Assembly: GCF_004331455.1 (NCBI RefSeq)
Contig: NZ_SJJR01000011.1
Location: 1-64,000, forward strand
Direction: 5' to 3'
DNA: 64,000 nucleotides
DNA from: Micromonospora zingiberis
GTDB lineage: Bacteria > Actinomycetota > Actinomycetes > Mycobacteriales > Micromonosporaceae
Shown: in pieces, positions 1 to 8,240 of the stretch
Position numbering within the stretch: the stretch's first letter is position 1
How the letters are laid out: every line of letters starts with the position of its first letter
Notes under the pieces: generated by a model
Seen by the model: the letters and a program-made list of their open reading frames with translations, nothing else
Database searches by the model: none
Told to the model about the DNA's origin: nothing
Translations under genes and position numbers: made by a program

Positions 1-167
1 CTCCGGCACCTGAGCGCCAGGCTCCGGCACCTGAGCGCCAGGCTCCGGCACCTGAGCGCCAGGCTCCGGCACCTGAGCGCCAGGCTCCGGCACCTGAGCG
101 CCAGGCTCCGGCACCTGAGCGCCAGGCTCCGGCACCTGAGCGCCAGGCCCGGCACCCGAGCGCCAGA
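1..167. repeat. 21-bp tandem repeat array (7 exact copies plus one diverged)
   Basis: Seven identical 21-bp units beginning CTCCGGCACC occupy 1-147, followed by a 20-bp diverged copy ending near 167. The array may continue beyond the window edge. It lies just 3' of the neuB-like gene, which ends at 183 on the minus strand. The unit is a multiple of three, and on the minus strand one frame stays open as a Pro-Gly-Ala-Gln-Val-Pro-Glu heptapeptide, but I see no convincing start codon with a ribosome site. There are no unique spacers, so this is not CRISPR. It is probably a minisatellite, or the edge of a low-complexity coding repeat. Confidence 0.85.
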
Positions 168-182
168 TCCGACGGTGAGGGG

Positions 183-1232
183 TCAGATCAGGTTCCAGCT
201 CAGCGGGGTGCCGCGCGCCACGTTGGTGGTGAACCGGCGGCCCAGCACCCGGTCGATCTCCACTGGGGACAGTCCGCCGGCCGGCCGGATCGAGCGGACG
301 TTCGTGGTGGTCACCTCGTCACCGGCGCGGACGTCCGCCACCACGTACAACGAGCGCCGGAAGCGTAGCCCCTCCTGCTCGGCCGGGGTGGGGCCGACGG
401 CGGTGCCGCCGAGCGCCGCGTGCGCCCGCTCCGTCTCGACGACCAGGGCGGCCAGTTCCGCCGGGTTCAGGGAGAAGTCCGAGTCCACGCCGCCGTCGGC
501 GCGGTCCAGCGTGATGTGCTTCTCGATGAAGCAGGCCCCGAGCGCCACCGAGGCGACCGGTACACCGATGCCGGGGGTGTGGTCGGACAGACCGACCGGC
601 ACGCCGAACGCCTCGGCGAGCACCGGGATGCGACGTAGGTTGCTGTCGGCCGGTGGTGCCGGGTAGGCGGCGGTGCAGGCCAGCAACACGATTCCGCCCG
701 CACCGGCGGCCCGGGCGGTGCGTACCGCCGCGTCGATCTCGGCGAGCGTGGCCATCCCGGTGGAGATGACCAACGGCTTGCCGGTGGCGGCGACCAGCCG
801 GATCAACGGCAGGTCGACCAGTTCCGACGACGCGATCTTGTACGCGGGCACGTCCAAGCCTTCCAGCAGTTGCACCGCCGAGGCGTCGAACGGGGAGGAG
901 AAGACGGTCAGGCCCCGTTCCCGAGCCCGCGCGAAGATCGGGCCGTGCCACTCGTACGGGGTGTGGGCCCGCTCGTAGAGCTGGTACAGGTTCTGCCCGG
1001 CCCACAGCTCGTGCCCACCGGAGATCCGGAAGGCCGGCGTGTCGACGTCGATGGTGATGGTGTCCGGCCGGTACGTCTGCAACTTCAAGGCGTGCGCGCC
1101 GCTCGCCGCCACCGCGTCCACGATGGCCAGTGCCCGATCCAGGTCGCCGTTGTGATTGCCGGACATCTCGGCCACCACGAAGGGGCGTTCACCGGCGCCG
1201 ACCAGATGCGGCCCGATCTTGAGCGTGGTCAT
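183..1232 (-). CDS. neuB: NeuB-family nonulosonic (sialic/Kdn-type) acid synthase
   Basis: This 349-residue protein should condense phosphoenolpyruvate with a hexosamine or hexose (or its phosphate) to give a nine-carbon nonulosonic acid. The N-terminal TIM-barrel has the family signature AEMSGNHNGD (residues 21-30), with LKLQTY and KIASSEL strand motifs and a later EKHITLDR metal/substrate motif. The last ~60 residues form the antifreeze-like SAF domain. Length matches NeuB/PseI/Kdn synthases. Its ATG overlaps the TGA of the upstream glycosyltransferase by 4 bp (1229-1232), so the two are translationally coupled. No CMP-transferase is visible, but the operon may run past the window edge. Wall teichulosonic acids containing Kdn are known from Actinoplanes and Micromonospora relatives, so Kdn is a plausible product. 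The sequence alone does not separate Neu5Ac, Kdn, Leg or Pse. Confidence 0.88.
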   Translation of the reverse strand: MTTLKIGPHLVGAGERPFVVAEMSGNHNGDLDRALAIVDAVAASGAHALKLQTYRPDTITIDVDTPAFRISGGHELWAGQNLYQLYERAHTPYEWHGPIFARARERGLTVFSSPFDASAVQLLEGLDVPAYKIASSELVDLPLIRLVAATGKPLVISTGMATLAEIDAAVRTARAAGAGGIVLLACTAAYPAPPADSNLRRIPVLAEAFGVPVGLSDHTPGIGVPVASVALGACFIEKHITLDRADGGVDSDFSLNPAELAALVVETERAHAALGGTAVGPTPAEQEGLRFRRSLYVVADVRAGDEVTTTNVRSIRPAGGLSPVEIDRVLGRRFTTNVARGTPLSWNLI

Positions 1233-2353
1233 CGCGTTCCGTTTCCGTTCGTCCGTACCAGCGGGCGTGCTTCGGTGGGGTCCGGCGCGGCGCCGGTACC
1301 GGTCGACGTGGTCGTCGGTGGGGTGCGCACCCGGCCGGCCAGCCGGTGTACCCGGCGCAGTGCCGCGTACGCCAGATAGCTGTTCCGGCCAACCAGCCGG
1401 TGTTTGAGCCCGGCCACGCCGCCCGGTCGGGGGTAGCCGTCGCCGGGGAGGTACCGGCGGTAGTGCTCGGCCACCCGGCGGAAGAAGCGGCGCCGCAGGT
1501 GTGGGTGCAGCCGGTCGTCGTTGCCGACCACCACCAGGAAGTGGCTCACCATGAGGTCGAACAGTTCGGCGTGCCAGCGGCCGTCGGGGTGGCGTTGCCC
1601 CAGCCAGGCGAAGAGCCGGTCGTACTGCTCGAAGGCGTCGAAGTGCCGGCCGCTGCGGGTCGAGGTGATGGCGCCCTGGCGGCCCAGCCGGTACAGGTAG
1701 CAGACCCGGTCGAGCACCGAGATGCGGCTCGCGCCGATCAGCAGCGGATGGCTGAACGGGATGTCCTCGTACCAGCCGGGATGGAAGCGCAGTCCCAACT
1801 CGGCCATGAACTCGCGGCGTACCACCTTGTTCCAGGCGGTGTGTTGCACCCGCAACAGCTGTGGCCGGTCGGCCAGCCGCACCACGCCCGGCGTCGCGCG
1901 CAGCAGGCGGCTGCTGACGTCCACGTCGCGGCGCCCGCACTCGTACACCCGGAGGTGGTCGATCATCATCACGTCGGGCCGATCCGCGCGCAGCCGGTCG
2001 AGTACCGCCGCGATGGTGCCCGCCGGCAGCCAGTCGTCGCTGTCGACGAACCAGACGTACTCGCCGGTGGCCACGTCCAGACCGGCGTTGCGGGCCGGCC
2101 CCAGGCCGACGTTCGTCGCCAGGTGCAGCACCCGGACGTTCGGGTGGTCGGCGGCGTACTCGCGCAGCAACTGCCCACAGCCGTCCGGCGAGGCGTCGTT
2201 CACCGCGATCAACTCCACGGCGGCGGTCTCGTGCGCCGGCACGCCGTCGTGGATCGAGTCGAGGCATTCCCGCAGGTACGCCTCGACCCCGTAGACCGGT
2301 ACGACGATGCTCAGCAGCGGCGCTCGGGTTGGCTGAATGGCCACGCCGGACAT
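1229..2353 (-). CDS. Family 2 glycosyltransferase
   Basis: The 374-residue protein has a GT-A fold family 2 domain at residues ~10-230: LLSIVVPVYG at the first strand, VNDASPDG for nucleotide binding, and WFVDSDDWLP carrying the metal-binding DxD. The C-terminal ~130 residues are a helical region seen in capsule and teichoic-acid GT2 enzymes. I chose the ATG at 2353 because it lies directly before the conserved first strand; an upstream in-frame start at 2497 would add 48 non-conserved residues. It is the first gene of a two-gene minus-strand unit with neuB. It probably adds a residue to the same polymer that receives the nonulosonic acid. Donor and acceptor cannot be told from sequence. Confidence 0.85.
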   Translation of the reverse strand: MSGVAIQPTRAPLLSIVVPVYGVEAYLRECLDSIHDGVPAHETAAVELIAVNDASPDGCGQLLREYAADHPNVRVLHLATNVGLGPARNAGLDVATGEYVWFVDSDDWLPAGTIAAVLDRLRADRPDVMMIDHLRVYECGRRDVDVSSRLLRATPGVVRLADRPQLLRVQHTAWNKVVRREFMAELGLRFHPGWYEDIPFSHPLLIGASRISVLDRVCYLYRLGRQGAITSTRSGRHFDAFEQYDRLFAWLGQRHPDGRWHAELFDLMVSHFLVVVGNDDRLHPHLRRRFFRRVAEHYRRYLPGDGYPRPGGVAGLKHRLVGRNSYLAYAALRRVHRLAGRVRTPPTTTSTGTGAAPDPTEARPLVRTNGNGTR

Positions 2354-2626
2354 GTTCGATCGGCGGGGTGGACGGGCCGGGAACCGGACGTGACCGGCAG
2401 CGGTGAGGAGATTGAACAGCGGGACAGCAACGATCGAACTCCTGCGATCATGCCCTGCTGTCGCGGTGCCGTCTGGTCCCGACGGATGAGTCGACACCCC
2501 AGCGGGTAGGGTGCCCGACGGGCGGCGTCGATCGGGTCGTCCCCGGTAGCCGATCGGATCGGGCCACCTGGCCCCTTGGGAGGAGACGCGCGTGCTGGCG
2601 ACGCCGCCGACGCCGGAGGTGCTGGC

Positions 2627-3793
2627 ATGACCAGCGCGCCAGTGGCCGCACCGGCGGGCGCCGCGCCCCGCTCTTCGCAGGCGAGCCGGTTACCGTCGTT
2701 GACCGGGCTGCGGTGGGTGGCCGCGCTGTTGGTCTTCGGTTTCCACGCCGGCACCATGCGGATCATCGCCGAGCCGGATTACCAGGCGGTGGTCGGCCAG
2801 ATCTTCACCCTGGGCCTGTCCGGGGTGCAGTTCTTCTTCATCCTCAGCGGCTTCGTGCTGGTCTGGTCGGCCCGACCCCACGACTCCCGGCGGCGATTCT
2901 GGCAGCGCCGGTTCGCCAAGATCTATCCGAACCACGTACTGCTCTGGGCCCTGGCCATGTTGGCCGCCGTCTGGTTCGCCGACCCGATCAACCCCGTGGC
3001 CGCGCTGGAGAACCTGTTCCTGCTCCAGGCCTGGGATCCCCGGCCGGGGTACTTCTACAGCGTCAACAACGTGAGCTGGTCGCTCTCCTGCGAACTCTTC
3101 TTCTATCTGTGCCTGCCGCTGGCCCTGCCGCTGGTGCGGCGGGCCCGGCCCTGGCTGCTGTGGGCCGTGGTGATCGCCGTTCCGCTGCTGATCCTGGCGC
3201 TGTGGCCGGCCCAGACGCTGGTGCCCGAGCAGAGCCGGTGGTGGTTCACCCAGGTCTTTCCCCTGGTCCGCTCGCTGGAGTTCTGGATGGGGGTGGCCGC
3301 CGCCGAGCTGATGCTGCGGGGGCGCTGGCGCGGACCCCGCCTGCCCCTGGCGGGCCTGATCTTCGTGGCGACCTGGGTGGTCGCCTCCCAGTGGATTCGG
3401 GCCGAGCTCTGGGCGGCACTGCTGTCGGCGGCGTACGTCGTGCTGATCGCCGCGGCGGCGGACGCCGACGTGCGGGGGTACCGCTCGCCGCTGCGTTCCC
3501 GCCCGATGGTCTGGCTCGGTGAGGTCTCGTTCGCCTTCTACCTGGTGCACGTGTTCGTGATCATGACCATCCTCCGGCTCACCGGCGACTGGGGGACCGG
3601 CCTGCCCGGTTGGTGGGGCCCGGCCGCGGTGATCGGTTTCCTGCTGCTCACGCTGGGACTCGCCGCGCTGGTGCACCGGTTCGTCGAACAGCCGATGATG
3701 CGCCGCCTGGCCCCACGCCGGCCGGCCCCGCCGAGCCAGGCGATCTCGGCCCCTGACGCCGGGCAGCCCGAGGGCGTCCAACCCGGACGGTAG
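2627..3793 (+). CDS. Acyltransferase-3 family membrane protein (O-acyl/O-acetyl transferase)
   Basis: This 388-residue integral membrane protein belongs to the acyltransferase-3 family, which moves acetyl or other acyl groups onto extracytoplasmic sugars. It opens with LPSLTGLRWVAALLVFGFHAG, containing the family Arg and His, followed by about ten hydrophobic segments. FFFILSGFVLVWS and the late FAFYLVHVFVI segment are typical. The ATG at 2627 follows GGAGGT at 2615-2620 with 6-nt spacing, so I prefer it to an upstream TTG. It is divergent from the GT2/neuB unit, and the likely target is a nearby envelope glycan. The 273-bp region before it (2354-2626) shows no other gene. Confidence 0.88.
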   Translation: MTSAPVAAPAGAAPRSSQASRLPSLTGLRWVAALLVFGFHAGTMRIIAEPDYQAVVGQIFTLGLSGVQFFFILSGFVLVWSARPHDSRRRFWQRRFAKIYPNHVLLWALAMLAAVWFADPINPVAALENLFLLQAWDPRPGYFYSVNNVSWSLSCELFFYLCLPLALPLVRRARPWLLWAVVIAVPLLILALWPAQTLVPEQSRWWFTQVFPLVRSLEFWMGVAAAELMLRGRWRGPRLPLAGLIFVATWVVASQWIRAELWAALLSAAYVVLIAAAADADVRGYRSPLRSRPMVWLGEVSFAFYLVHVFVIMTILRLTGDWGTGLPGWWGPAAVIGFLLLTLGLAALVHRFVEQPMMRRLAPRRPAPPSQAISAPDAGQPEGVQPGR

Positions 3794-3887
3794 TCACCGG
3801 ACATCCGACCAGCGGAGCGAGTACGAACCCGGACAATTTCGTCGCCACGACACGCCCGGCGGCGGTGCGGTTCCTGGGCGGTGGCGG

Positions 3888-3893
3888 TAGCGT
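3888..3893 (+). promoter_or_regulatory. Putative -10 element for a leaderless transcript
   Basis: TAGCGT lies 6 nt upstream of the GTG at 3900, the placement expected of a -10 hexamer for a transcript beginning at the start codon. No ribosome-binding site is present. The same arrangement precedes glgC, glgE, dgt and the alpha/beta hydrolase in this window. Confidence 0.5.
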
Positions 3894-3899
3894 GACAGC

Positions 3900-4322
3900 G
3901 TGCCTCCCGTCGTCCCCGCCCGTCCTCTGTGGTGGCTGGCGCGCTGGGCGGCACGACTGCTGACCGGGTTCGCGGTGGCCGCCGCGTTCACCCTCGGCGC
4001 CTGGGCGCTGCCCGCCCACGCCACGCCCACCGGTGACGTCGACCCGGCGGCGCTCGCAAGGCAGCTCACCGCGGTCAGCTCCGCCCAGCCGGCGACCGGC
4101 GCGGTGGGGCCACAGGCATCCCACGGGTGGGCCGCGATCCAGTCGGCGGGCGACCCGCAGGGCTTGAGCGACGAGGGCCGCGACCCGGGTGGCTGGCCGG
4201 TGCCGGTGTCGCCGGCCCGCCCGCAGCAGGGCGCCGACCCGGCCATCACGGGCGACGACGCCGCGCATCCCGCGACGGCCACCCCGGGCGTCCGCACCGC
4301 CCGCGCTCCGCCCCGCTCCTGA
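3900..4322 (+). CDS. Small putative secreted protein of unknown function
   Basis: This 140-residue protein starts at GTG 3900. Residues ~1-42 look like a signal peptide: Arg-containing N-region, hydrophobic GFAVAAAFTLGAWALP, then PAHAT as a likely signal-peptidase I site. The mature part is rich in Ala, Pro, Gly and Asp with no recognised domain. A -10-like TAGCGT 6 nt before the GTG suggests leaderless expression. The 230 bp after it (4323-4552) hold no convincing gene; one frame there reads as Pro/Ser/Arg-rich sequence, so an undetected frameshift lengthening this protein cannot be excluded. Function unknown. Confidence 0.6.
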   Translation: MPPVVPARPLWWLARWAARLLTGFAVAAAFTLGAWALPAHATPTGDVDPAALARQLTAVSSAQPATGAVGPQASHGWAAIQSAGDPQGLSDEGRDPGGWPVPVSPARPQQGADPAITGDDAAHPATATPGVRTARAPPRS

Positions 4323-4552
4323 TTCCACCGCCCGCACCGCCGAGGTGATCCGGACGTCCGCCGTACGGCCGTCCCGGTCCGCCGTCCCGCCGCCGAGCCG
4401 GCCGGAACCAGCGACGGTTCGCCGTGACCGGGACCCGGCGCGGATGCCGTCCTCCGACACTTCACGCACGGCCGATCCGGCCTCGCCGCCAGGTGGCGAT
4501 CCGGCTTCGGTGCTACCCACAGCCGTCGCATCATCTCCCGCGAGGTACCGAC

Positions 4553-5305
4553 ATGGAGAAGACCGTTCTCTACCAGTTCCTGATTGACGTGCCCCGGGCC
4601 GCCGCCATCTGGTCGGTGCTGCTGGTGCTCGCGCTGGGCGTACTCACCGTGCTGGTCGCCCGGCCCGAGCCGGTCCAGTCGACCGGCCAGGACCCGGACA
4701 CCCCCGACGACGATGACGTCGCGGCGGACCTGCGCCGCTATGCCGGCGAGGTGGCCGTGGCCGCGGCCGGTGCCGCCCAGAACGCCAGCCGCCGCCGCGA
4801 CGCGTGGCAGCGGGCCCAGGCGGAACTCGACCGCGCCTGGGCCGCGTACGACGAGGCGGAGTCGGCCGCCCGGCGGCTCGCCGCAGCCGCCGCGCTGCCC
4901 AGCCCCGCTACGGTGCGCACCCCTGCCGAGTACGTGGCCCGGGAACGCTGGCTGCACCGCGCCGTGATGACCGCGCACTGGCGCGGTGACCTGTCGATCC
5001 GGCAGCTCACCGACGCCCTGGCGCACCGGTCCGGCTGGGACCCCCGGCGCCACCCCGTGGAGCAGGAGATCTTTCTCGCCCGGGTGGTACGCGACGGCCG
5101 CCTGGCGGCCTACCAGGCGGCCCGGCAGCAGGAGCGCGACGCGTGGCGGACGGCGGAGCTGGCGGCCGAGGCGGCCGGTGCGCTCTCCACCGAGGCGTAC
5201 GCCGCCGCGCAGCGGCTGCGACCGGCCCTGCTACCGGCGCCGCGTCGGGTGGCCATCGGCCGGCCCGCCGCGGTTCTGCGCTGGCGGCCGGCCCGGGTGG
5301 GCTGA
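4553..5305 (+). CDS. Membrane-anchored Ala-rich helical protein, unknown function
   Basis: The 250-residue protein has one hydrophobic segment near the N-terminus (about residues 15-35, AAIWSVLLVLALGVLTVLVA). A short acidic stretch (DPDTPDDDD) and a long Ala/Arg/Glu-rich region predicted to be helical, possibly coiled coil, follow. A middle block containing ERWLHRAVM and DLSIRQLTDALAHRSGWDPRRHP looks like a globular core. I chose ATG 4553 because it directly precedes the membrane segment. No family is recognised. Same-strand proximity to the small secreted protein could mean shared function, but 230 bp separate them. Confidence 0.65.
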   Translation: MEKTVLYQFLIDVPRAAAIWSVLLVLALGVLTVLVARPEPVQSTGQDPDTPDDDDVAADLRRYAGEVAVAAAGAAQNASRRRDAWQRAQAELDRAWAAYDEAESAARRLAAAAALPSPATVRTPAEYVARERWLHRAVMTAHWRGDLSIRQLTDALAHRSGWDPRRHPVEQEIFLARVVRDGRLAAYQAARQQERDAWRTAELAAEAAGALSTEAYAAAQRLRPALLPAPRRVAIGRPAAVLRWRPARVG

Positions 5306-5561
5306 GCTCGGTCACCCGCCGTATGCGCGGGCCCCGGCAGGTGACCGGCCGACAATTGCGTGACCCCGGTCACAGTGTCTGGAAAATCGGTCAGCCGGCA
5401 CGCTAGGTCGAACATTCGGCGTAATGGTCGGGGCATTGTTTACGGGCGGTCCGGTTATCACCCGACGGTGCTGTCCTGGCGGGGAGTCCCATTGAGCGAC
5501 GACAGTTCCCCGATTCCCGAAAAAATTGGCAGTAGATCATGTTTAAGCAGGTCAGGACAGC

Positions 5562-5590
5562 TTGGCGCGAGCCGGGCCGGCCAGTAGTGT
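5562..5590 (+). promoter_or_regulatory. Putative sigma-70-type promoter for the riboswitch leader
   Basis: TTGGCG (5562-5567) and TAGTGT (5585-5590) are separated by exactly 17 nt. Transcription would start near 5597, giving a leader of about 400 nt that contains the ydaO element and ends at the peptidase start. The 250 bp before it (5306-5561) contain no recognisable gene. Confidence 0.45.
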
Positions 5591-5639
5591 CGGCGCGTCC
5601 GGTGCGGTAACCGATCGCAGAAGGCGACGCCGCGCCGAC

Positions 5640-5771
5640 CCGCTCAATCGTGATCTCACGAACCGGGGACCCACTGCACCACTGGGGTGAATCCGCGAGC
5701 CTTGGCCCGCGGTAGGGCGATCTTCCCGCCCGAATCCGTCAGCTAACCCGGTCGGCGGTGTCGGAAGGAGT
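5640..5771 (+). promoter_or_regulatory. ydaO/yuaA (c-di-AMP) riboswitch
   Basis: The conserved blocks of this class appear in order: ACGAACCGGGGACCCAC (5658-5674), GGGGTGAATC (5684-5693), GGGCGATCTTCCCGCCCGAA (5715-5734), CCGTCAGCTAACCCGG (5736-5751) and GGAAGGAG near 5763-5770. In actinobacteria this element binds cyclic di-AMP and typically controls secreted cell-wall hydrolases and resuscitation factors, usually as an off switch. It sits ~230 nt upstream of the C39-like peptidase at 6005. I see no clear intrinsic terminator between aptamer and gene, so the expression platform is undefined. Outer boundaries are approximate. Confidence 0.85.
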
Positions 5772-6004
5772 TCCCACCCTCGTGCAGCCCAATTCGATCC
5801 CCCTGATTGTCCCCCGCCTCCACGGCACCGCGGTGCCTGCGCTCGCCGGGTCGGTCTCCGCGAGCTAGGTCCACCGCCGCCCGGTTCCCGGGCGCATCTT
5901 CTGAAACGGCACGTCCGCGTACTCGCCGCGGTCGTCGGCCCCTGCGTGCCGACTGACCGCCGGAGCCGGTACGCCGTGCCCCCCTCAGCCCCGTGGAGGA
6001 ATCC

Positions 6005-6865
6005 GTGAAGCACACCGTCAAGCGTCAGCTCCGCCGGCTGACCACCGAACGCCCCTATCAGGTCGTCGCCGCGTCGGCGGCGCTCGTGCTGGCCACCGGC
6101 GCCGGTGCGCTGCTCGCCCGGACCGACGTCCCCGCAGCCGACGCGCACAACACGACCGCGGTCGCGGAGTTGCGCGACGACGCCCTGGCGTCGCGCAGCC
6201 TGGCCCGGGTCGACCCGGCCGCCACCCCGAGCGACCCGGTTCCGAGCAGCGCCGCCCCGAGCACTGCCGCGCCGAGCAGCGCCGCTGCCTCGCCGTCGCC
6301 GCAGGCCACCTCGGCGGACCCGGACGTGGCCAGCAAGAAGGCCGCGCCGAAGCCGCCGGCCAAGAAGGTGCTGGAGTACGACTACCAGGCCCAGACCACC
6401 GGCTACTACTGCGGCCCGGCGGCGGTGCGCAACGCGCTCAGTGCCGCCGGTATCGACCGGGACCAGGACACCCTGGCCACCCAACTCGGCACCACCTACG
6501 CCGGCACCAACTCGGCCGAGGACACCACCCGGGTCCTCAACGCCGCGGTGGAGGGCAAGCCGTACGAGACGACCATGCTGCCCGGCGGCTCGGCGACACC
6601 GGCCCAGATGGACCAGCTCCAGGCCGATGTCGTGGCCGCCGTCGCCGACGGGCGCAGCGTGGTGGTGAACGTCGCCGGCAGCGCCACGGACACCACCGGC
6701 GGCTGGCACTCCTTCCCCGGCGGCCACTACATCGCGGTGGTGGGCTACGAGGACGACGGCCGGCTGGTGAAGATCGCCGACTCGGCCGACCCGTCGTACT
6801 ACTCGTACTGGATGAGCACCATCGATCTGGCCAACTGGGCTGCCACCCGCGGTTACTCCTCCTGA
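6005..6865 (+). CDS. Secreted C39-like cysteine peptidase family protein
   Basis: The 286-residue protein has an Arg-rich N-terminus and a hydrophobic stretch VVAASAALVLATGAGALLA, a signal peptide or anchor. An Ala/Ser/Pro linker runs to about residue 118, then a papain-like C39-type domain. The nucleophile region is TTGYYCGPAAVRNAL, and the catalytic His lies in PGGHYIAVVGYED, followed by an Asp-containing DSADPSYYSYWM. I chose GTG 6005 because GGAGGA (5995-6000) lies 4 nt upstream; that site overlaps the alternative GTG at 5993. The c-di-AMP leader suggests a role in wall or osmotic homeostasis, but no substrate is evident. The C39 ABC-transporter module is absent, so this is a stand-alone peptidase-like protein. 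Confidence 0.8.
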   Translation: MKHTVKRQLRRLTTERPYQVVAASAALVLATGAGALLARTDVPAADAHNTTAVAELRDDALASRSLARVDPAATPSDPVPSSAAPSTAAPSSAAASPSPQATSADPDVASKKAAPKPPAKKVLEYDYQAQTTGYYCGPAAVRNALSAAGIDRDQDTLATQLGTTYAGTNSAEDTTRVLNAAVEGKPYETTMLPGGSATPAQMDQLQADVVAAVADGRSVVVNVAGSATDTTGGWHSFPGGHYIAVVGYEDDGRLVKIADSADPSYYSYWMSTIDLANWAATRGYSS

Positions 6866-6889
6866 CCGGCAGCTTCTCCTGATCGACTA

Positions 6890-6930
6890 CGGCGAGGGCG
6901 CCCGGACCTTTGGTCCGGGCGCCCTCGCCG
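6890..6930. terminator. Strong hairpin between convergent genes
   Basis: A perfect 19-bp inverted repeat (6890-6908 with 6912-6930) closes on a 3-nt TTT loop. It lies between the end of the plus-strand C39-like gene and the end of the minus-strand nuclease gene, so it probably terminates transcription from both sides. There is no U-tract, as is usual in high-GC actinomycetes. Confidence 0.8.
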
Positions 6931-6960
6931 TTGCGGTGTTCGGGTTACCGGTCGGCGCCG

Positions 6961-7992
6961 TCAGTAGTTGATGAAACCGTAGAGCGCCATGTGGTTCGAC
7001 TTGGTGCCACTCACCGTGTAGTCGATGCTCGACGGCTGTACGTCACCCCTGACGAAGATGTAGTCGATCTTGCTGGAGCCGCTGGTCGCCCTCGACCCGT
7101 AGCCGGTCATGCCGAAGCCGCTCAGGGTGTTCGCGTTGATGCCGGTCCGGTTCGCGTCGATGCCGACGATCCGGATCGTCGAGTTGTTCATCAGTCTGGT
7201 CGCGTCCGTGCCGATGTGGATACCGGTGTTGCTGATGCCCGTGATGCCGTCCCCGGCACAGGCGTTCTGCCGGTTCTGCTCCGGCAGGTGCATGGTGGCG
7301 GCGAAGACGCTGGTCCCGGTCGCCTTGATGGTGAACCGGGCGGCGATGGCGCTGGTGCGCTTCCACTTGTGGGCGTTCGTGGTGCCGTCGTCGTTGTTCG
7401 GCGGCTTGTAGAGCGTGCAGCCGGCGCCGTTGTTGTAGGCCGTGTTGGGCTTCAGCCAGCCCGCGCTCCAGTACTTCGAGATGTCGTCGGCGGCGAGGCT
7501 GAGCGTGCGGCTGTTCCAGATGATGGCGTTGGTCTGCTTCTTCTTCAGGTCGCCCAGGGACTGGTCGCTGCACTTGTGCGTACCACCCCACGGCTCCGGG
7601 TCGGTCCACACCACGATCGCGCGGTAGGTGCCGGCCGGGTAACCGAACTTGGTGCCCAGCTGGTTCGCGTACGCCTCTGCCTGGCCCGTGCCGCGCACCT
7701 GCTGCACCAGCAGCAGGTCGGGGGCGACCACCCCGGCGGTCCCCTTCTGCCCGTTGTCGTCCACCAGCATCGAGGTGAGCTGGTCCGGCCCGGTGACGCG
7801 CGTGCAGGTCCCGTCGGAGTTGTTCACCACGAGGTTCTCGATGTTGTTGTTGTAGACCCGAAGGACCCGATCCGCAGCCGCGGCACCCACGTTCTCGTCC
7901 GGCTCCAGTTCGGCGGCGGCGGCCGACGCCGGGAGGACGAGCAGTACGGCCACGGCGGCGGCCATCAGACCTGACCGATTCCTCAGCTGCAA
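6961..7992 (-). CDS. Secreted endonuclease/exonuclease/phosphatase (EEP) superfamily protein
   Basis: The 343-residue protein has a classic signal peptide (residues ~1-27: basic start, LMAAAVAVLLVLP core, ASAAAA cleavage region). EEP-fold signatures follow: RVYNNNIENL at the N-terminal strand, DLLLVQQV in place of the usual Q-E motif, VFAATMHLPEQ, GIDANRTG (the GDxN-like block), KIDYIFVRG and a C-terminal SNHMALYGFI corresponding to the SDH block. The start is TTG 7992, preceded by AGGAG with ~7-nt spacing; this gives the cleanest signal peptide. Secreted nucleases or phosphodiesterases of this fold hydrolyse DNA, sphingomyelin or phosphates. The substrate is unclear and the usual catalytic residues are partly changed. 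The 248 bp upstream (7993-8240) are shared with the divergent hydrolase. Confidence 0.72.
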   Translation of the reverse strand: MQLRNRSGLMAAAVAVLLVLPASAAAAELEPDENVGAAAADRVLRVYNNNIENLVVNNSDGTCTRVTGPDQLTSMLVDDNGQKGTAGVVAPDLLLVQQVRGTGQAEAYANQLGTKFGYPAGTYRAIVVWTDPEPWGGTHKCSDQSLGDLKKKQTNAIIWNSRTLSLAADDISKYWSAGWLKPNTAYNNGAGCTLYKPPNNDDGTTNAHKWKRTSAIAARFTIKATGTSVFAATMHLPEQNRQNACAGDGITGISNTGIHIGTDATRLMNNSTIRIVGIDANRTGINANTLSGFGMTGYGSRATSGSSKIDYIFVRGDVQPSSIDYTVSGTKSNHMALYGFINY

Positions 7993-8228
7993 GACACACT
8001 CCTGTCGAGGAACGTTCGGTGGCGCCCCGCGCGCCATCAGCGGGCACTCTACATTGATCTTGATCGTGCCGAGGCCCGAGTGGTCAATCAGGACGATTGC
8101 CGGGAGGCGGACAATCATGAGGACCCGACAACGGCGTGGGCCGCCGGTGACGGCGGCCCGCAGCGGGCTGGACCGCTTCCGATGTCGGGTGCCGGTCGCC
8201 GGTCTCGCCGCGGCCGTCCGGACGCTGG

Positions 8229-8234
8229 CAGACT
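8229..8234 (+). promoter_or_regulatory. Putative -10 element, leaderless start of the alpha/beta hydrolase
   Basis: CAGACT followed by 6 nt and ATG (8241), with no ribosome-binding site, matches the leaderless arrangement common in actinomycetes. Confidence 0.45.
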
Positions 8235-8240
8235 GCGTGC

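Noticed and set aside
1..167. CRISPR array
   Set aside because: The 21-bp units are directly adjacent with no unique spacers, and no cas genes occur in the window.
183..2267. A 694-residue fusion of a long N-terminal region with NeuB
   Set aside because: The upstream part is the out-of-frame image of the GT2 gene; NeuB homology begins at the ATG 1232 overlap.
4323..4552. Possible frameshifted extension of the small secreted protein or a separate Pro-rich gene
   Set aside because: One frame reads as Pro/Ser/Arg-rich sequence, but there is no start with a ribosome site and no known homologous motif.
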